In this document: positions 38,401 through 52,037 of the stretch, piece by piece | Layout: every line of letters starts with the position of its first letter | Position numbering within the stretch: position 1 is the first letter of the stretch | Source of the DNA: Setophaga petechia | Taxonomy: Eukaryota; Chordata; Aves; Passeriformes; Parulidae | Assembly: GCA_024362935.1 (NCBI GenBank) | Contig: JANCRA010000007.1 | Location: 14,758,503-14,822,502, forward strand | Direction: 5' to 3' | Length of the DNA stretch: 64,000 nucleotides | Program-made: the position numbers and the translations under genes | The notes under the pieces: generated by a model | Database searches by the model: none | Told to the model about the DNA's origin: nothing | What the model saw: only the letters and a program-made list of their open reading frames with translations

Positions 38401-40604
38401 AACCAACTTTAAAGTTGTTCAGAAAAATGAAATGAAGCAAAATAAATTTAAAGTTAAAATCCTGCACTTGCTACTTTGAGTCTTACTTCCTGTAATGACC
38501 TTGATTAGAGGAACTTAAATGAAAAAGAGAAAAAAAAGCACAGTTAGAGAAGACAACTCAAAGGGAATTAAAAAGAGTCAGTTATGGAACTTGTAGTTAG
38601 TGGCTCCAGAGCTTTTTGCAGAAGGTTCATTCAAAAAAAAAAAAGTCAAATGTATTTCATTGAAACAGTCTACAGCATTTATATTTATAGGGCTGCAACA
38701 AGCACAATAAACTGAGAAAAAGTTATTCCTGAAAATACAAGCCTTTCTAATACAAGCCTACATTTTTTTCTACAGACTGTGGCAGAGGGAAAGGCACAGC
38801 AGAAGGCAAACTAACCTCAACTGTTGGGATTGTAAAGAAAATGTTTCCATATTACTGCATTTTCTTACACCATAAAAGTACTTTAATCAAGTTGTTCTGA
38901 CATCATCTTGAAGATTATTCCAAACCCATTTATGAGAATGGAAGCAGGAATGGGTAGAGAAACAGAGATAGAAAGGGAGATTTGAATAATTTTGTTCAAA
39001 AGAAACAAAAAACCCCAATTTGTGTGGTGGGAGTGTCTGCATTCATCACTTCTTACTTCAGAGGCAGTAATTAGAAGGAATGAAGATTCTCCTTGACACA
39101 ATTGCCTCTCAAAGCCTCTTTCTCTGAGTGATATAGCAGGAATTTGGGACTAACACATTCTAGATGTTAGTCTAGAGCTGGGAAAGAGAACAAAGAAATA
39201 GCAACAGTTTTCTTGATTGTATAATCCTCAAATCATGGGTACATATAAAATATGACAATATGATGGTTTCAGGAGCTACAGAACTCTCACATTACTACCA
39301 AGAGAATTCTGAAAACATACCAGAGACTCAGGGATAATAAATATATATAAATTAAAGGAAACGGTTGTTTCAGAGGTATGTGGTTGGATGGTTACTATAA
39401 ATAGACATCCACACATGCAATGACTGATGTCTCTTATGTGGCACCTTGAATAAACTCAAAATATACTTACTCTTTATATAGGTCTGCAAAACTAACCATA
39501 AAGTTATGCTTCTGCCTGGGAGATTTCTTTCCAGTGTTACCAAAAATAACCCAAAATACCTTTTTCCCCCTAGAAGTAACCAGTAAGACAGGAAATCTTC
39601 AGCTTGTGTTGGACCACTAGCAGCCCAAGATCTACCTTGATGCTGTTTCACTTCACTTCTACATGTGCAAGTTGCCTGTGGCAAGTATTGGTACGTTTAT
39701 GGATATCTGTGTGAGTTAAGGAGGAATCACAAGATGCTTCTGCATGGACACCATAAAACATTTGAGAAGGAAAAAGCAAAAGGAAAAAACCTCAGCATCA
39801 GCTGACATACAATCTGAAACCAGCACTGCTCCTTGGGTATGAATTAAGAAAGCAGCGCTGGCTCCTGACCTCATCAAGGGCCTTGCACACACTGGAAACA
39901 GCTTCAACATTAACAAGCATGTTAATCTGCCTGAAATCAAATAGGCAATTACTATGCTACTTCCATGAATTTTGAGGCAAGTATAATTTGATAGTTAGAC
40001 ATTAATAAACCTGTTTCATGGATCTTACCATTATCTGATAAAGAAGCTTTCTTTTACTATCTCTTTAATGTTATTAAATAAAGTAAACTCGTATCTGGTT
40101 AAATAGGCTTCAGAAGTGCTAATCTTAGCCTAAAGCAGTCTAATGGATTGACTCTTCCTCAGTAGGGCTATATAAATATTTATAAAGACTTCACACGAAG
40201 AGCAGATCTGACATAGGGTTTTAAAAGACTTCTCAACATATACAGAACCCAAAGAAAGAGAAGATTTTGTAAGGACAACGAAGCTCTTAGCCTTCAAAAA
40301 GCCTTCTCAAATCCTGGAGGGTTGGAAATAGCACACAAACACATGTCTGAATCTGCACACAAGATTCACATCAGGGCCAGGCTACCAATCCTCCAATAGT
40401 GCTATCTTATGTTTGCAGGCTGCCTTATGAGTACAAGAGTTTCTTTTTACCTGCCCCATCTGCTTTTCTTGGTAGACAGGCTTTACTATGGCCCTAACAC
40501 TGCAAAAATTGATTATGCTATTTTTCTAATTTGCTTCTCGATGGAAAAGAGCCAGCACTGAAAGCCTACACGTAAGTCAAACACACAGCCTATAGTCCCT
40601 TTAA

Positions 40605-40660
40605 AAATTCCTTCTCCAGCACAAATTACAAATCAAATTCCTTCTCCAATACAAATTACA
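40605..40660. repeat. 30 bp tandem duplication, about 1.9 copies
   Basis: aaattccttctcca(g/a)(c/t)acaaattaca occurs at 40605 and again exactly 30 bp later at 40635, with two differences. Confidence 0.88.
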
Positions 40661-43600
40661 TCAGAAAAATAAGTATTTCTTTGAGTAGTATAGTAGAGAA
40701 AGTATGAAATCCTGGCTCTATTGATAATGTAAATTGTTTCTAGCCCCTGCATCACAGGCAGGATTTTACTACAGATAGAAAGGGGTGGCCCTTCAGCCTA
40801 GGCCAAGAAGTGCAGTCATGGGGATAAGTAAATTAATTCTTTTATTCTCATTACAGCAAGGTTCTGTCGACTAAAAGTATTCCGCCATGGCAATATTACA
40901 GATTAAAAAATGATACACCATCAGGTTAAGCTCTTCTACATTTTGAGATTAAGTAGCTACAATTTTCAATTTACATGGCATATTAGTATTTGATTAATCT
41001 TTTTCTTTAGGAAAGCATATGAAAGTATATTATTTTCTGCCCCACAGAATAGATTCATCATGCATCCATCTAAACAGTAGCCCTGATAATGCAGTGTTTT
41101 CATTGTTGTTACTGATACATGGATTGGAAAAAACTGCTCTCACTTTCAGGTAACTGTAACATAGGCAAAATCCTCAGCCAAACCTCTTCCCCAGCAAGGG
41201 AAGCCAAAAAAAGGAATCTGACTTTTCAAATTTGTAAAGCTGGTCTATCTGCACACAACATTTCAACATTCCCTGACTGAAAGTCAACTTTAACTTTAAA
41301 CATCTATGAACTATCTTTGGGATCACTGGACAGCCTAGGTTGCAACATAACTGCTCCCAGCTGCAAAACTGCAGAGAGTATCAGGCCTCTGCCTTGCTCT
41401 CCCAGACCACATCAGCCCTCATGTTAGCTTAGCTGCACCAGTATTACACAAGATTTATAGGGCTTGAATTAGTGCATTTGAGGTTTAATTAGAGCTCCAT
41501 AAATTTTCAGCAGTTCTCATATGACACTGCCTCAGCCAGTGCTCATTGGTTTCCCCTGAATTCTGGGCAGAAGGTGGAAGACCAGGCTATAAAGGACAAG
41601 ACAACCATTGGCTCTGTGTACAGCAGTTTTACAAGCCAAACCATATTCCACCAGGGGTTTATCAAATCAAAAAATAGACTTCCTGCTTGCCAAAATATGA
41701 CCTCAAGAGGACAAAGCAAGTAAGTTCTCTACCAACAACATATCTATTCATTTCTGCTTGCAGGGAGGTGGAGGAAAGAGCGCAGCAAAAAGCACTTCAC
41801 ATAAACAACAAGTCTTCAGAAGTTCTCTCCAGAGAAACTGGTAAACGTATGGGGCAGAAAAAGACCCAAAAAGCTATGTTGCTGTTGCCTTTAAATCAAA
41901 AAGTTGTTATGAAAAATAACGTACCTAGTTTCATGTTCAAAAATAAATCAGGAAAATAAAATGCATTCTATTTTTTTCTTTCCTTACTTTGCAACTGCCA
42001 ATGGCCTTGGAGCAATGCTTCCCAGAAAGTTAGGTGTGTACTTTTCCGAGAAACCATGCACCATACTGGTCTAGCACATGAGCTCAATTTAAAGACATTT
42101 TTCTACTAACAATATGAATTATTTCCTCACCCTGTACAAGTTTTCTACCATCAGAGATAAACAATAAAACCTAAAGTATTCCTTTCAGGTTATTACCTGT
42201 ATAGCTGCTGCTGAAAATCTTACCAATGCAGCACTTATTTATATTTAGAGAATGATTGTTTGTTTGTTTTGAAACTAGAACAACATATGCACACATTTCA
42301 ATGTTGGAATGACCATTTGAAATGGCCCAGATCTACATTTGTTTCTACTGCTCACACCACAGACTACTCCTTCAGAGCCTCCTCAACAGACATAAAAGTG
42401 AATTCAAAGGTTTTCTCCATGTGAAAGAAAAATTTGGTGTCACACACACAGTGCTTTTGCCTAACCTATTAGAGCATTCCATCTTTCAAAATTGCACACA
42501 ACATCTTAGACTTGTTATTTAGAAGAAATAGCCCTGTAGAGTCTTACTCAGACCATAAAGATATGAAAAATTATCACGTAAGAGGAAGGGAAAAAGCTGG
42601 GAGGTATTATACAAAAGCAAGATAAAAATTTGAGCAGTCCTGGGGCATTGGATTACTATTGTGACCTGTTAGACTTCTCTTGAACAATATGCAATATGAA
42701 AGAAAGTACAAAACTCCTGCCAAAATGCTTGCAAAGTGAGGAAGTTCTCCAAGAACAACTCTAAGACTCAGCAGCAAATACATTTTATGCTTTATGTTCA
42801 ACAACCCAAAGGACCAGACCTGTAGGTAGCTGCAAAACATGCAGGTGACACCCTATTTCAAACTCAGAAATTATATCTTTTTTCTACTGAATTATGTACA
42901 GTTTCTTCCAGTTCATGCTTGATGGGCTTGATGAAAAAAGGTAGAATAGGAACATTCACTGCCTCTCCTACTCCATTCTTCTTCCTAGACAGATTTCTCT
43001 TGTGTTAGTGCCTTCACCTTTCAGTTTAAAGCCAACATTTATGTCATTTATTATCTGTATGCAATTTATAATAATAATAGGCTGACTGCTTACTCATATC
43101 TAAACATTTTACATAAATTTCCAATCATTGGTGATTAGGTAGTAGATGTATAACATAATGACACGTGCTTAGTGGAAAACAAAACAACACAAGAGAGCAA
43201 GAGAATTATTATCACATAGATGCATAACTTTATAGTAAGAGTCGCAAGCCAGAGTAAGGTGGCAAAATAATACAAGGAGTAATACAGCAGAATGTAACAA
43301 TAAAAACTACAATTTGCACACATGTGCCAAAGTGGACCCACCCTCCTGCTTACAAGAATTGTGAGTTAAACTTTGTTACATTTGCTTAATTCCCCTGAAG
43401 CAGGATCCTGACTCCACAGCACGACTGGAGATAGTTGTGTATTATTTCAATAAAATGGGTTTTTTCCTTATTCTTATGCTTTCTGTATACATTCACACAA
43501 ATAGTCCTTTTGAGAAAACCCTCCAGAAAATAATTAACTTTAATAGCTACTCTACAGCTAAAGCTGCACAACTGGGTGGCAAATATAACTGAGCTCTCTA

Positions 43601-46600
43601 CAGCAAAACCAGAGTCTTCAAAAGAATTGTAGGAAAAAAGATTACAGGTTCAGCACTGCTTCTGGGGTAAAATGTATATTTGTGATAAATGTATCAAATC
43701 CCCTAAAAACTATGCCCATTGAAACTTCATATTTAGGCTGATTTGCTTTCCAAATCATATAGACAGCACAGTTGTATACAATCTTTAAACAAGTACAACC
43801 ACAGAGAAATGCTGAGAGATTTAAGAGAAATAAAAGCATGATCAGCTAGCTTGTAATCTTCTTTTCTCTTATTCTCCTCCCTATAGCTGCATTAAATTGC
43901 CTGTTGAGAACAATAACATATTTGTGCTTTTATAGGTAGAATGATTTGTATTATGTAAAGATTTGGCTAACAGAGTAAAGATGCATTCAAACTGGATTAC
44001 ATGCTGTTAATAATTTTCTGGATGCTCTAGGGGACCCATAATTCTGGAGGAATAGAGATTAGCATTTGAATATATACTTTGCAATGCATCTCAAGGCAGA
44101 CTTTTTTAATTTAGCTTTTGTCATTTTTCTAGAGCCACAATAACCAGAAATCAAATCACTGAAAGCATTTTAAAGGAAAAAGTATACCATAACCAAGACT
44201 TTATGCCCCACCTCCCCACACACTTCAGAGTCCATGGAAAATCTGTCTTCTCACAACTCTCACACCATTTCAATACCCTTCTTTACGAAGTCAGACTACC
44301 TAGAAAACATGAACAGGCATGTAGTATTGTTTTATGCATGTTGAATAAACAGAGGAGCTCAGCAAGCAAACCTGAATTTGCTGTTCTGAGTAAAAGTTCA
44401 AGCTACCTAGAAAGCTGGTTTTGCTGTGGGCTAGATTCTGTTTCAGAAAGTAATGTCAAAATAACATTATTTTAACAATATTAGTAGAACACCTCAAATT
44501 GCACAAAAATACCCTATAAAATATTACAGCATTATTTTGATATTATTATAACTTCAGCAGAGACAGGACTCCCATTTCGCTGTTTCCATGAAACACTGAA
44601 CTCTTTTGGCCACCATTTGCTGAACATTTAAATCCTTTGTAAATTGTGTATTTTTTTCATGTCTATATTTTCATGATTTTTGAAGTGCTTAGTACTTCAG
44701 AACAGTCTAAAAGTATATGACTCTCTAATAAACATCATATTCTCTGACAAACTCAACTGGGAAGCATGCTTTAGTGTTTCTTTTTAATAAATCACTTTTC
44801 TTAGGATTATAGGGTTCGCCTAGCAAGCCCAGATTCACTGGACAAAATATTCTTTTCATGACCTTTGCTCCTCAGTTATAATTAGTTGTCTTGTCCCAGT
44901 TGCTTACAGTGTAAACAAAGACTGATAAACCCACATTGGCTGCACGTATTTATTACATTACAACTCAGCTGCCAAATGTCTAACCATTCTAATAAAAAAC
45001 TATTTTCTAAGGTTTATGTTTTATTGCATGTGTGACTCCCTTATTGGTTAGCATTTTGGAGTTGTGGAAAAGGTTATGAATTTAGAAACTAACTGCATTC
45101 ATATCATATTTAAAACTTAATGCTATTTTATTAAAGACATATGGGCCTCCAAAGTACACATATTAAATGTCATGTAAGAAAAGTAGCAGTTTAAATCATG
45201 GTCAAATTCATTTTTGACGTGACTCCTGAGGCTTCCCAAGATCTGAACTATTTCTTTGTAAATCTGGCAGTTTAACCACACTCATAAATCACTTTCAAAG
45301 CATATTATTTCTTAATTTTACTGCATTAGAGAGCATTTGGCCTACACAGTGAACTGTTTGTAACTGTTACATGAGCAAAGTTGTATGTTTAGTCTTATAA
45401 TGTGTGAAGAAAAAAAGTCTTAATTTCTCAGTCCTGAATTTAGCTCTTATTTTAACCCAAATTATACATTTCATAGTGAAATTTACCAGAATAAGATATA
45501 TAGCATAATTTGCTGTACTGACAAGAAAAAACTTATATACATTTAACCCCAGAAGCAGTGCTAAACCTGTAATCTTTTTTCTTACACTTCTTTTGAAGCC
45601 TTTTTTTCTTTTTCTTAAAGCTCCTGCTTCAAGCTCATAAGCTAGCATCACAAAAGCAACAGTAATTTAATCATTAAGCAAATATCCCACAGGTACTTTT
45701 ACAAGAAAGAATGCCTAAGGTTTTTAAACCCCACCAAGGCTGAAAGAGAAATGAATCATCTTTGGGACAATGCACATGCCTTTACTACATTCCTTGATGT
45801 AAAGACATTTAATACATTACAACTGAAACATACCTTATATATATTTCAAAATTAAATGCATATCACTAAAGGACAGATTCCCTGTCTGGTAAAGTCTCAA
45901 GAAAAGCCACCTCTAAACAGACCATTCACAGAACAGGATTCAAAGGGATGTCATTTTTGAAGTGTGATTGATATTTTCCCTATTTATTTTTAGACACATT
46001 TCTAATTACAGAGTTAATTTCTACTTTTATGTTTTCCTATGAACATTTTTCTAGGATGAATAAGATAAATTAGGGCAACAGTTTACTGCAAAAGTTTTAT
46101 AATCTCAGTAACTCCTTGAAAGAGAACACCAGTCCTCAGTCACAAATATTTTTTAGTTTTTCATCCTCACAATGAACCCCTGATTTTCCCCTGAAACACA
46201 GATCCATGACCTAAGTCACCAAATCTTGAAGATTTTATGCCAAGTCCATTGTCTGCAAGATGGACAAAATTTAAAAATCTTAGCACCAGCTTCAGTTAAA
46301 ATTCAGGAACTGAAACCAGAATCTGTACCTTCAGTATGATTTTAAAGGAGCAGATGAAATTGTGCTGCATCCTTTTTCTTTGACAAAGGCAGCAGTTTCA
46401 GAAGCGCATAAGCAAAAAAGTTCAGGATTTCTTACGAAATAGCCCTTTGGCCTATACATTTCTGGTAAAGGTGGAGACAAAGGAAGAAATATTAGCCCTT
46501 CTCTGAAAACAAATTATTAATATTTTTTCCTGAAATAACTCATAAACCAGCTTTAAATTGGTCATGGTCTTAGTCATTAATGAAGAGAGAATGACTGATA

Positions 46601-48069
46601 TGCTTGAGCTTTTAGGAGATGACTTCATCACAGCCCTATCTGACTCTTGGACCACACTCTGGCTGATGTTAGTGAAGGGAAGGATTATTTTTTGTAATGC
46701 TCTGGTGTTCTTGACCTGCCAATATTTCAAGCACACAGTCTCTCTTTTAGCACAACAGGAAAGGCAAGATTCAGCTGCTTAAATCCAAGTTTCTAAAGCT
46801 ATTTTAGCCAGTCTACAGTTTCCGTGCCCTGGTCTCCCACGGTGGCTTCAAAAAAACTTACATCCCCTATGTAAGATACTTATCTGTCATCCCTACAGGG
46901 GTCTGCTGTACACTTTAGAGTATCTAAAAAGGCACCAGACTACTATTTTTGGGCATTTGCATTGTTTCAAAAGTGATTAGAAATATTAGTGCATTCATTT
47001 TACCTTTCCTTTAGTTCCTGTCCTCTCTGACTCCATCTGACTGCAGCAACGCTAAAAGAACCTAGCACTCATTTCACGGTAAGATGTTATATGATGAATT
47101 TGCATTTGCATCACATTTTAGGTGAGGAATTCATGGTTCTTTAGTTGTTCCTTGCTGCAAGATACACTTCTGAGAAGATCACAACAACAAATCATCTTCG
47201 CCTTCACTGGCAGTGGCCCTTGTGACCACGTTTATCTCCAACAGCTGGGGAACTTTTCATGGGTCAGTGAATCAGCAAAGCCAGGCCTTATCTTAACCCA
47301 GCACACAAACACACTGCCAGGCCTGCTGTGGAAACGGTGGGACACCCAACCACAGCCAAAACTAGCTATAGATATAAAATCAGCCATGACAGTTATTTCC
47401 AACTTGTAAACAAACATGTGCAAAATCCCAGATAGATCCTATGGTAGTGATAGCTTGCCACTGATTTTTTTCCTCCAGAAACATTGCAGTGACAAACAGT
47501 TTCCAGACAGAAGAACTATAATTGGACCTTTGTTTCATGGCTAAAAATTGACATAGATTCTAACCATGATACTTAAGACTACTACTGTTTCAATGGGAAT
47601 AACTCGCCAAAATGACTGAGAGCATGTGGAATACTGTGTCTTAAGGTCCAGGGGAAAAAAAAAATCACCTATAGGAACATAAGAATAGACAAAAGCTGAC
47701 CAAGAGTTTTGCCAATGCCATATTAAAACAATTTTTCTTTTTTAACAAAATTCAACATATGAACAACTCCTGTGCTTAACAGTGGTATCATCTGATTATG
47801 AGATCTATTGTATTAGATAAGAGGAATTAAAAGAAGATCTGCTCCAGCAGTGTTTATATTTTCAAAAGAAAAACATAAAAAAATCCTTAGAAAATAAAAC
47901 TCTAGCCCTATTGATCCACTAATAATCTAAGACAATCGTGATCCTACTGTCAGATATCATGGTGTTACATTCTGCTGAATGGCATTTTATTGAATAGATC
48001 GAATAGATAACACAAAAGCCAGCATCTAATTATTGAAGCTTCCATATATCTGAACCCAAAATGAAAATT

Positions 48070-48101
48070 AAAAAACAAACAAACAAACAAACAAAAAAAA
48101 A
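48070..48101. repeat. (AAAC)n microsatellite
   Basis: Five AAAC-type units followed by an A9 run. Confidence 0.9.
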
Positions 48102-48169
48102 TACAAAAAGCAAAAACAAACCCAGAAGTAATAAGTTGTCACAATAATTTTTTCAATTCAATGGAGACA

Positions 48170-48250
48170 TTAATTACATAGAGTGCCTTTGCCATTCATC
48201 AGAGAATTTTCAAGAGCTTTACAAATTTTAAGTCTTACAAAGGGATCATT
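48170..48250. repeat. Possible L3/CR1-type ancient LINE relic
   Basis: The phrase ttttcaagagctttacaaat, then tttaagtcttacaaaggga, resembles the caaagc(a/g)ctttacaaa...aatcctcacaa segment seen in old L3/CR1-like elements. Support is weak. Confidence 0.22.
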
Positions 48251-49144
48251 TGCTCACTATTACTGAAAGATACACACATTTCAGGTGCAAAGTAGCAGCT
48301 GGTTAACTGGCACACTGCAACACTACACAAGAGGTTAGGGCAGAAGGCAGAGAAGAATACCTTGGTACATGGAAACTGTAGAGAAATCCACAGAGGCAGA
48401 ATGTAATCACCTGAACTGGATTGAGGCCATAGCTCCAGCAATATCACCCCTCCCTATCTGAAAAATGTATTGGGAGCATTAATGGCTAAAATTACATGGG
48501 TTTCATGACAATCATATACTTCTTTTTAAGGGAAGAATTTTAGGAAAGAAGCATCACTTTTTCCTTCTGTATTTTTAATATAGTGATGTGTAATCCACAT
48601 AATCCCTGCTCAAAGAACATATGAGGATGTTTTATAAGAAATATCAATGAAAGAACCAACACTGAAGAAGAGTCTTTCTCCCTATCCTAATACACATATG
48701 ACCCACACGTGTCTACTTTTCTCTCTTGGCAGCTGGAATTACAGCAGGTTATGAACCAAACATGTTATGGACTTCTGCTTAAAGTACCTAAACTTTCCAA
48801 AGTAAAATGGATGAATGCATGACTGCCACAATGTCCTTAAAGTAAATATTATTCACTGCATCACAGTCTAGATTGGACTCTTAAGTTCATGTCCTTGTCT
48901 TGGTATGTGAAATGATGACATCTGACAATAAAGGACCCTGTTAGGTGGAAGCTCTCTCAAAGAGGTATCTTATGAGCTAGCAGTTCACTGACACAATGAT
49001 TCTTTACACTTTAGAAGCTCCTTACTGTTTACATGTTCTTCAAATGCTCTAAATACATACATCAAGATCTCTAAACAATGGCAATGGTAAAAAGAGAAAG
49101 ATTGTGAGCAATGCAGCTTTTCTCCAAAGTTTTATCTTTCTCAT

Positions 49145-49172
49145 TTTATTTACTTTTTCCTCGTTTTCCTAT
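49145..49172 (-). other. Candidate short terminal exon with poly(A) signal (speculative)
   Basis: A strong minus-strand acceptor (ctttatacacccctcctccag, AG at 49173-49174) is followed in phase 0 by eight codons (IGKRGKSK) and TAA at 49146-49148. AATAAA (49145-49150) overlaps the stop. Phase 0 is what the LRMDA exon at 53.55 kb needs. The tail is basic like the preceding exon. The usual vertebrate terminal exon is longer, so chance is quite possible. Confidence 0.15.
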
Positions 49173-51963
49173 CTGGAGGAGGGGTGTATAAAGGTCCATG
49201 AGATATATTGCCAAAAATGTATTGCCGATATTCATAGAAGCAGGTAGAACACAAGAAAAGTATGATTCTTGTTAAATAGTTTGGGACAAAAATTAGTAAA
49301 ATCATTCCTTATGCCTCATCTGACTTTAATAGAAGCATATATCAGCACTGCTCACTTAGATAATCTAAAGAGCTTTTCCTGTGAGCTTAAACACAAGAAT
49401 ACTGCCAATGATCTGAAAGCAACACTGCAGATTTTATCTCACCTTACTTATTTAATGGTACTGCCTAAATGTTTACTCTTCCTATCCTAATAAAATAAGC
49501 TCCTTCTACCCTTCAAGTAACACTGTGGACATGAATCACAGACATTTATTACACGGAATGCAGATATTTGACTTGCCTTTCTGCTTCAGTGTCTCCGTCT
49601 TAGTTCCTTAGAGAACAAATGCTATGTCAGGTTTCATAATTATAACTTGAGATGAAAACAATGCATTTGAGAGTGAAAAAATATTGAAAAATTCAAACCA
49701 CCCATACCATGCCTTTTTTTGTTGTACAGAGTTCCCTTACAGTCAGTGGACATGATGCTTTTGGTAAAGCTGCAAGGAAGCAGAATAACTCCTTTTAATA
49801 CTACGTTTGTTACTTGGAAGTAAAACTAAGGATACCCACCAAGGATTTGGCCCAATAAACTACAAAACTGTTACTGGTGAACAAATACCATCTGCTTTTT
49901 TCCACCATCAAAACTAAAACAGATGAAAATGGTAACCTTAAAAATGCAGTAAGGGAAAGGGGTTGGGAAACATACGTATTTGCTAAAAGCAGCAGACTGA
50001 CCCAGTATTAAAGAATTAAGTTTATATTTAAAGAGACTTATGACAGTGTGTATCTATTCATAGCAACATACTTAAATGGATATATCCACATTTTATCATC
50101 TAGATTAAATGATCATGAATACAGACCTTTAAAATATGAAATTATGTACTTTAATACACTGTAATTTCATTTTATTTATATCATATGCAGTGTAAAAATG
50201 TGTAGTCTTAACATATTTTCTCAAATCACATTTGCTTTGCATCCCTAAGTTTGAAAAATGAAACAGTTGGAAGCACAATTCATATACCTATAAACCAAAG
50301 AGGGGTACAGTTTTAAATAATTATGTCAAGAGATGACAACTCTACTCTTTGTAGAAGCACAGATGAATAATTACAAAGCCGGGACACAATTAAGCAATTT
50401 TGACTGTCGTATTCTTGAGCTGTCTTTCTGATGTGAAATGCTGTCATGCCCAGGAACACACTTCACACTGGACAGGCATCTTCCACTTTGAGCTACACTT
50501 ATGCCAGTGAAATGAGGTCATGGTCTGGTCATTAAACAAGGCTTCCTCATCTGGCTCAATGCCTCTTATCCAGCCAGACTTCCCCAGTCTTTATTAAAAG
50601 CAGGCATGATACGATGTTCAATATTTTGACAAAAGAAAACATAAACATAACAGAATAATGAAGTTTAGCTCACCTACATAGTGAGAAGGAATACTGCATT
50701 GTAACATTAAACTGTTTTCTAATAAATGATTGTATCTTTCCATAAGACAGTCATATCACAAACAGATGCATTTCCAACAAAAGATGAAATGAAGCAAAGC
50801 ACAAGAAAGTGTAGCGTTCTGTTAAATAAAATAGGGAATAATGAAAGTAAAAAAAATTTATACAAAATAAAATATTTATGATTTAGTGATGACTAGTGAT
50901 TGCTAGATACTTTCGCATTTGAGTAAACACAAGCTAGTCAGATGGAAATTTCTTGCTTTTATTCTCATTTTGTGTATTTTTTTCTTGGTGGGGTATTTTG
51001 CTCTCCCAAGTATTTCATGTCAAGACTAAAATGAAAACAACTCCCCACATCACAGCCCCTTTAGATCATCAGTCTGCCTTTTATGCTGAATAAGCCACAC
51101 CATCTCCTGCTTATCATAATGGGGAGAAAAAAGCCACATAAGGGAGGATTTTTTTGTTGGTTTGTTGTTTTTAGGGGTTTTTTTTCTGAAAAAGCAGGTC
51201 TGAAAGGCCCACTGTTGTTACTAAACCTGGCAGAAGATTTTCATGTGGCATCCACCAACATAAATATTAATCACTGCATCTCCTTTCCTGGTAAGCATAG
51301 GCTGACACAGTGCTTGCTGCCTTAGGTGAAAGGGAAAAAAACCCCACATTATTAAGAAGTTCATTATCATCAAGGTCTTAATAAGTTGACATAGTGATAT
51401 ATAAATTTTTCTGATGACCAATACTGGTTATGCTGCAATCTTCCTCTAAGTTTGGATCAAGGTGTAATCTCTAACTAGTTTCAGAAAGCTTAAAATATAT
51501 TACCATTACCTGCCTGTTAAATCTGGCTGAAGCTGGTCAAAAATATTGACAGCTATGTGGGAGCGGAACTGATGAACAGAGAAGACGAGATCCAGAAAAT
51601 AGGAAGGCTAGAGAATAAAACCCCATTATGTATGCAATGTATAACACAGGACAGAACTCAAAAGTACAATTATTGTGCACATCATCTGCGTGGCTTACGG
51701 AGGAATGCTGCTGGCTGTGGTCTCCAAGCAGAGCTGTCAATAGCTGTACACATGCTTAGCTGCATTTCAAAGCATATATGCAGAGAAAATTTTGAGTCTT
51801 CTCAGACACAGAAAGAGTTTGCATGCATGTGTACTGTGAGCATGAATATCCGGGGAAATAAGCACAAATTCTAAACAATTTGGAGCGCTTTACAATACCT
51901 GCATCAAATTTAATATTTATTTTAAATTAGCCACTTCTGTGATATGTATATAATACTGTATGA

Positions 51964-52037
51964 TGACGGTAATTTCGTGGCACCTTAAAAAGCATTAATT
52001 CATGCCATAAAAATAATTTACAATGATTTTACCGTCA
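51964..52037. repeat. Nested inverted repeats (possible stem-loop)
   Basis: TGACGGTAA at 51964-51972 is matched by its reverse complement TTACCGTCA at 52029-52037. Inside lies a second pair, TGGCA near 51978 and TGCCA near 52013. The arms contain CpG. Function unknown. Confidence 0.7.

Noticed and set aside
46452..46782. Overlapping opposite-strand frames of 94 and 74 codons
   Set aside because: No family recognised, and no splice borders or poly(A) signal that fit a gene. Mirror frames like these arise by chance.
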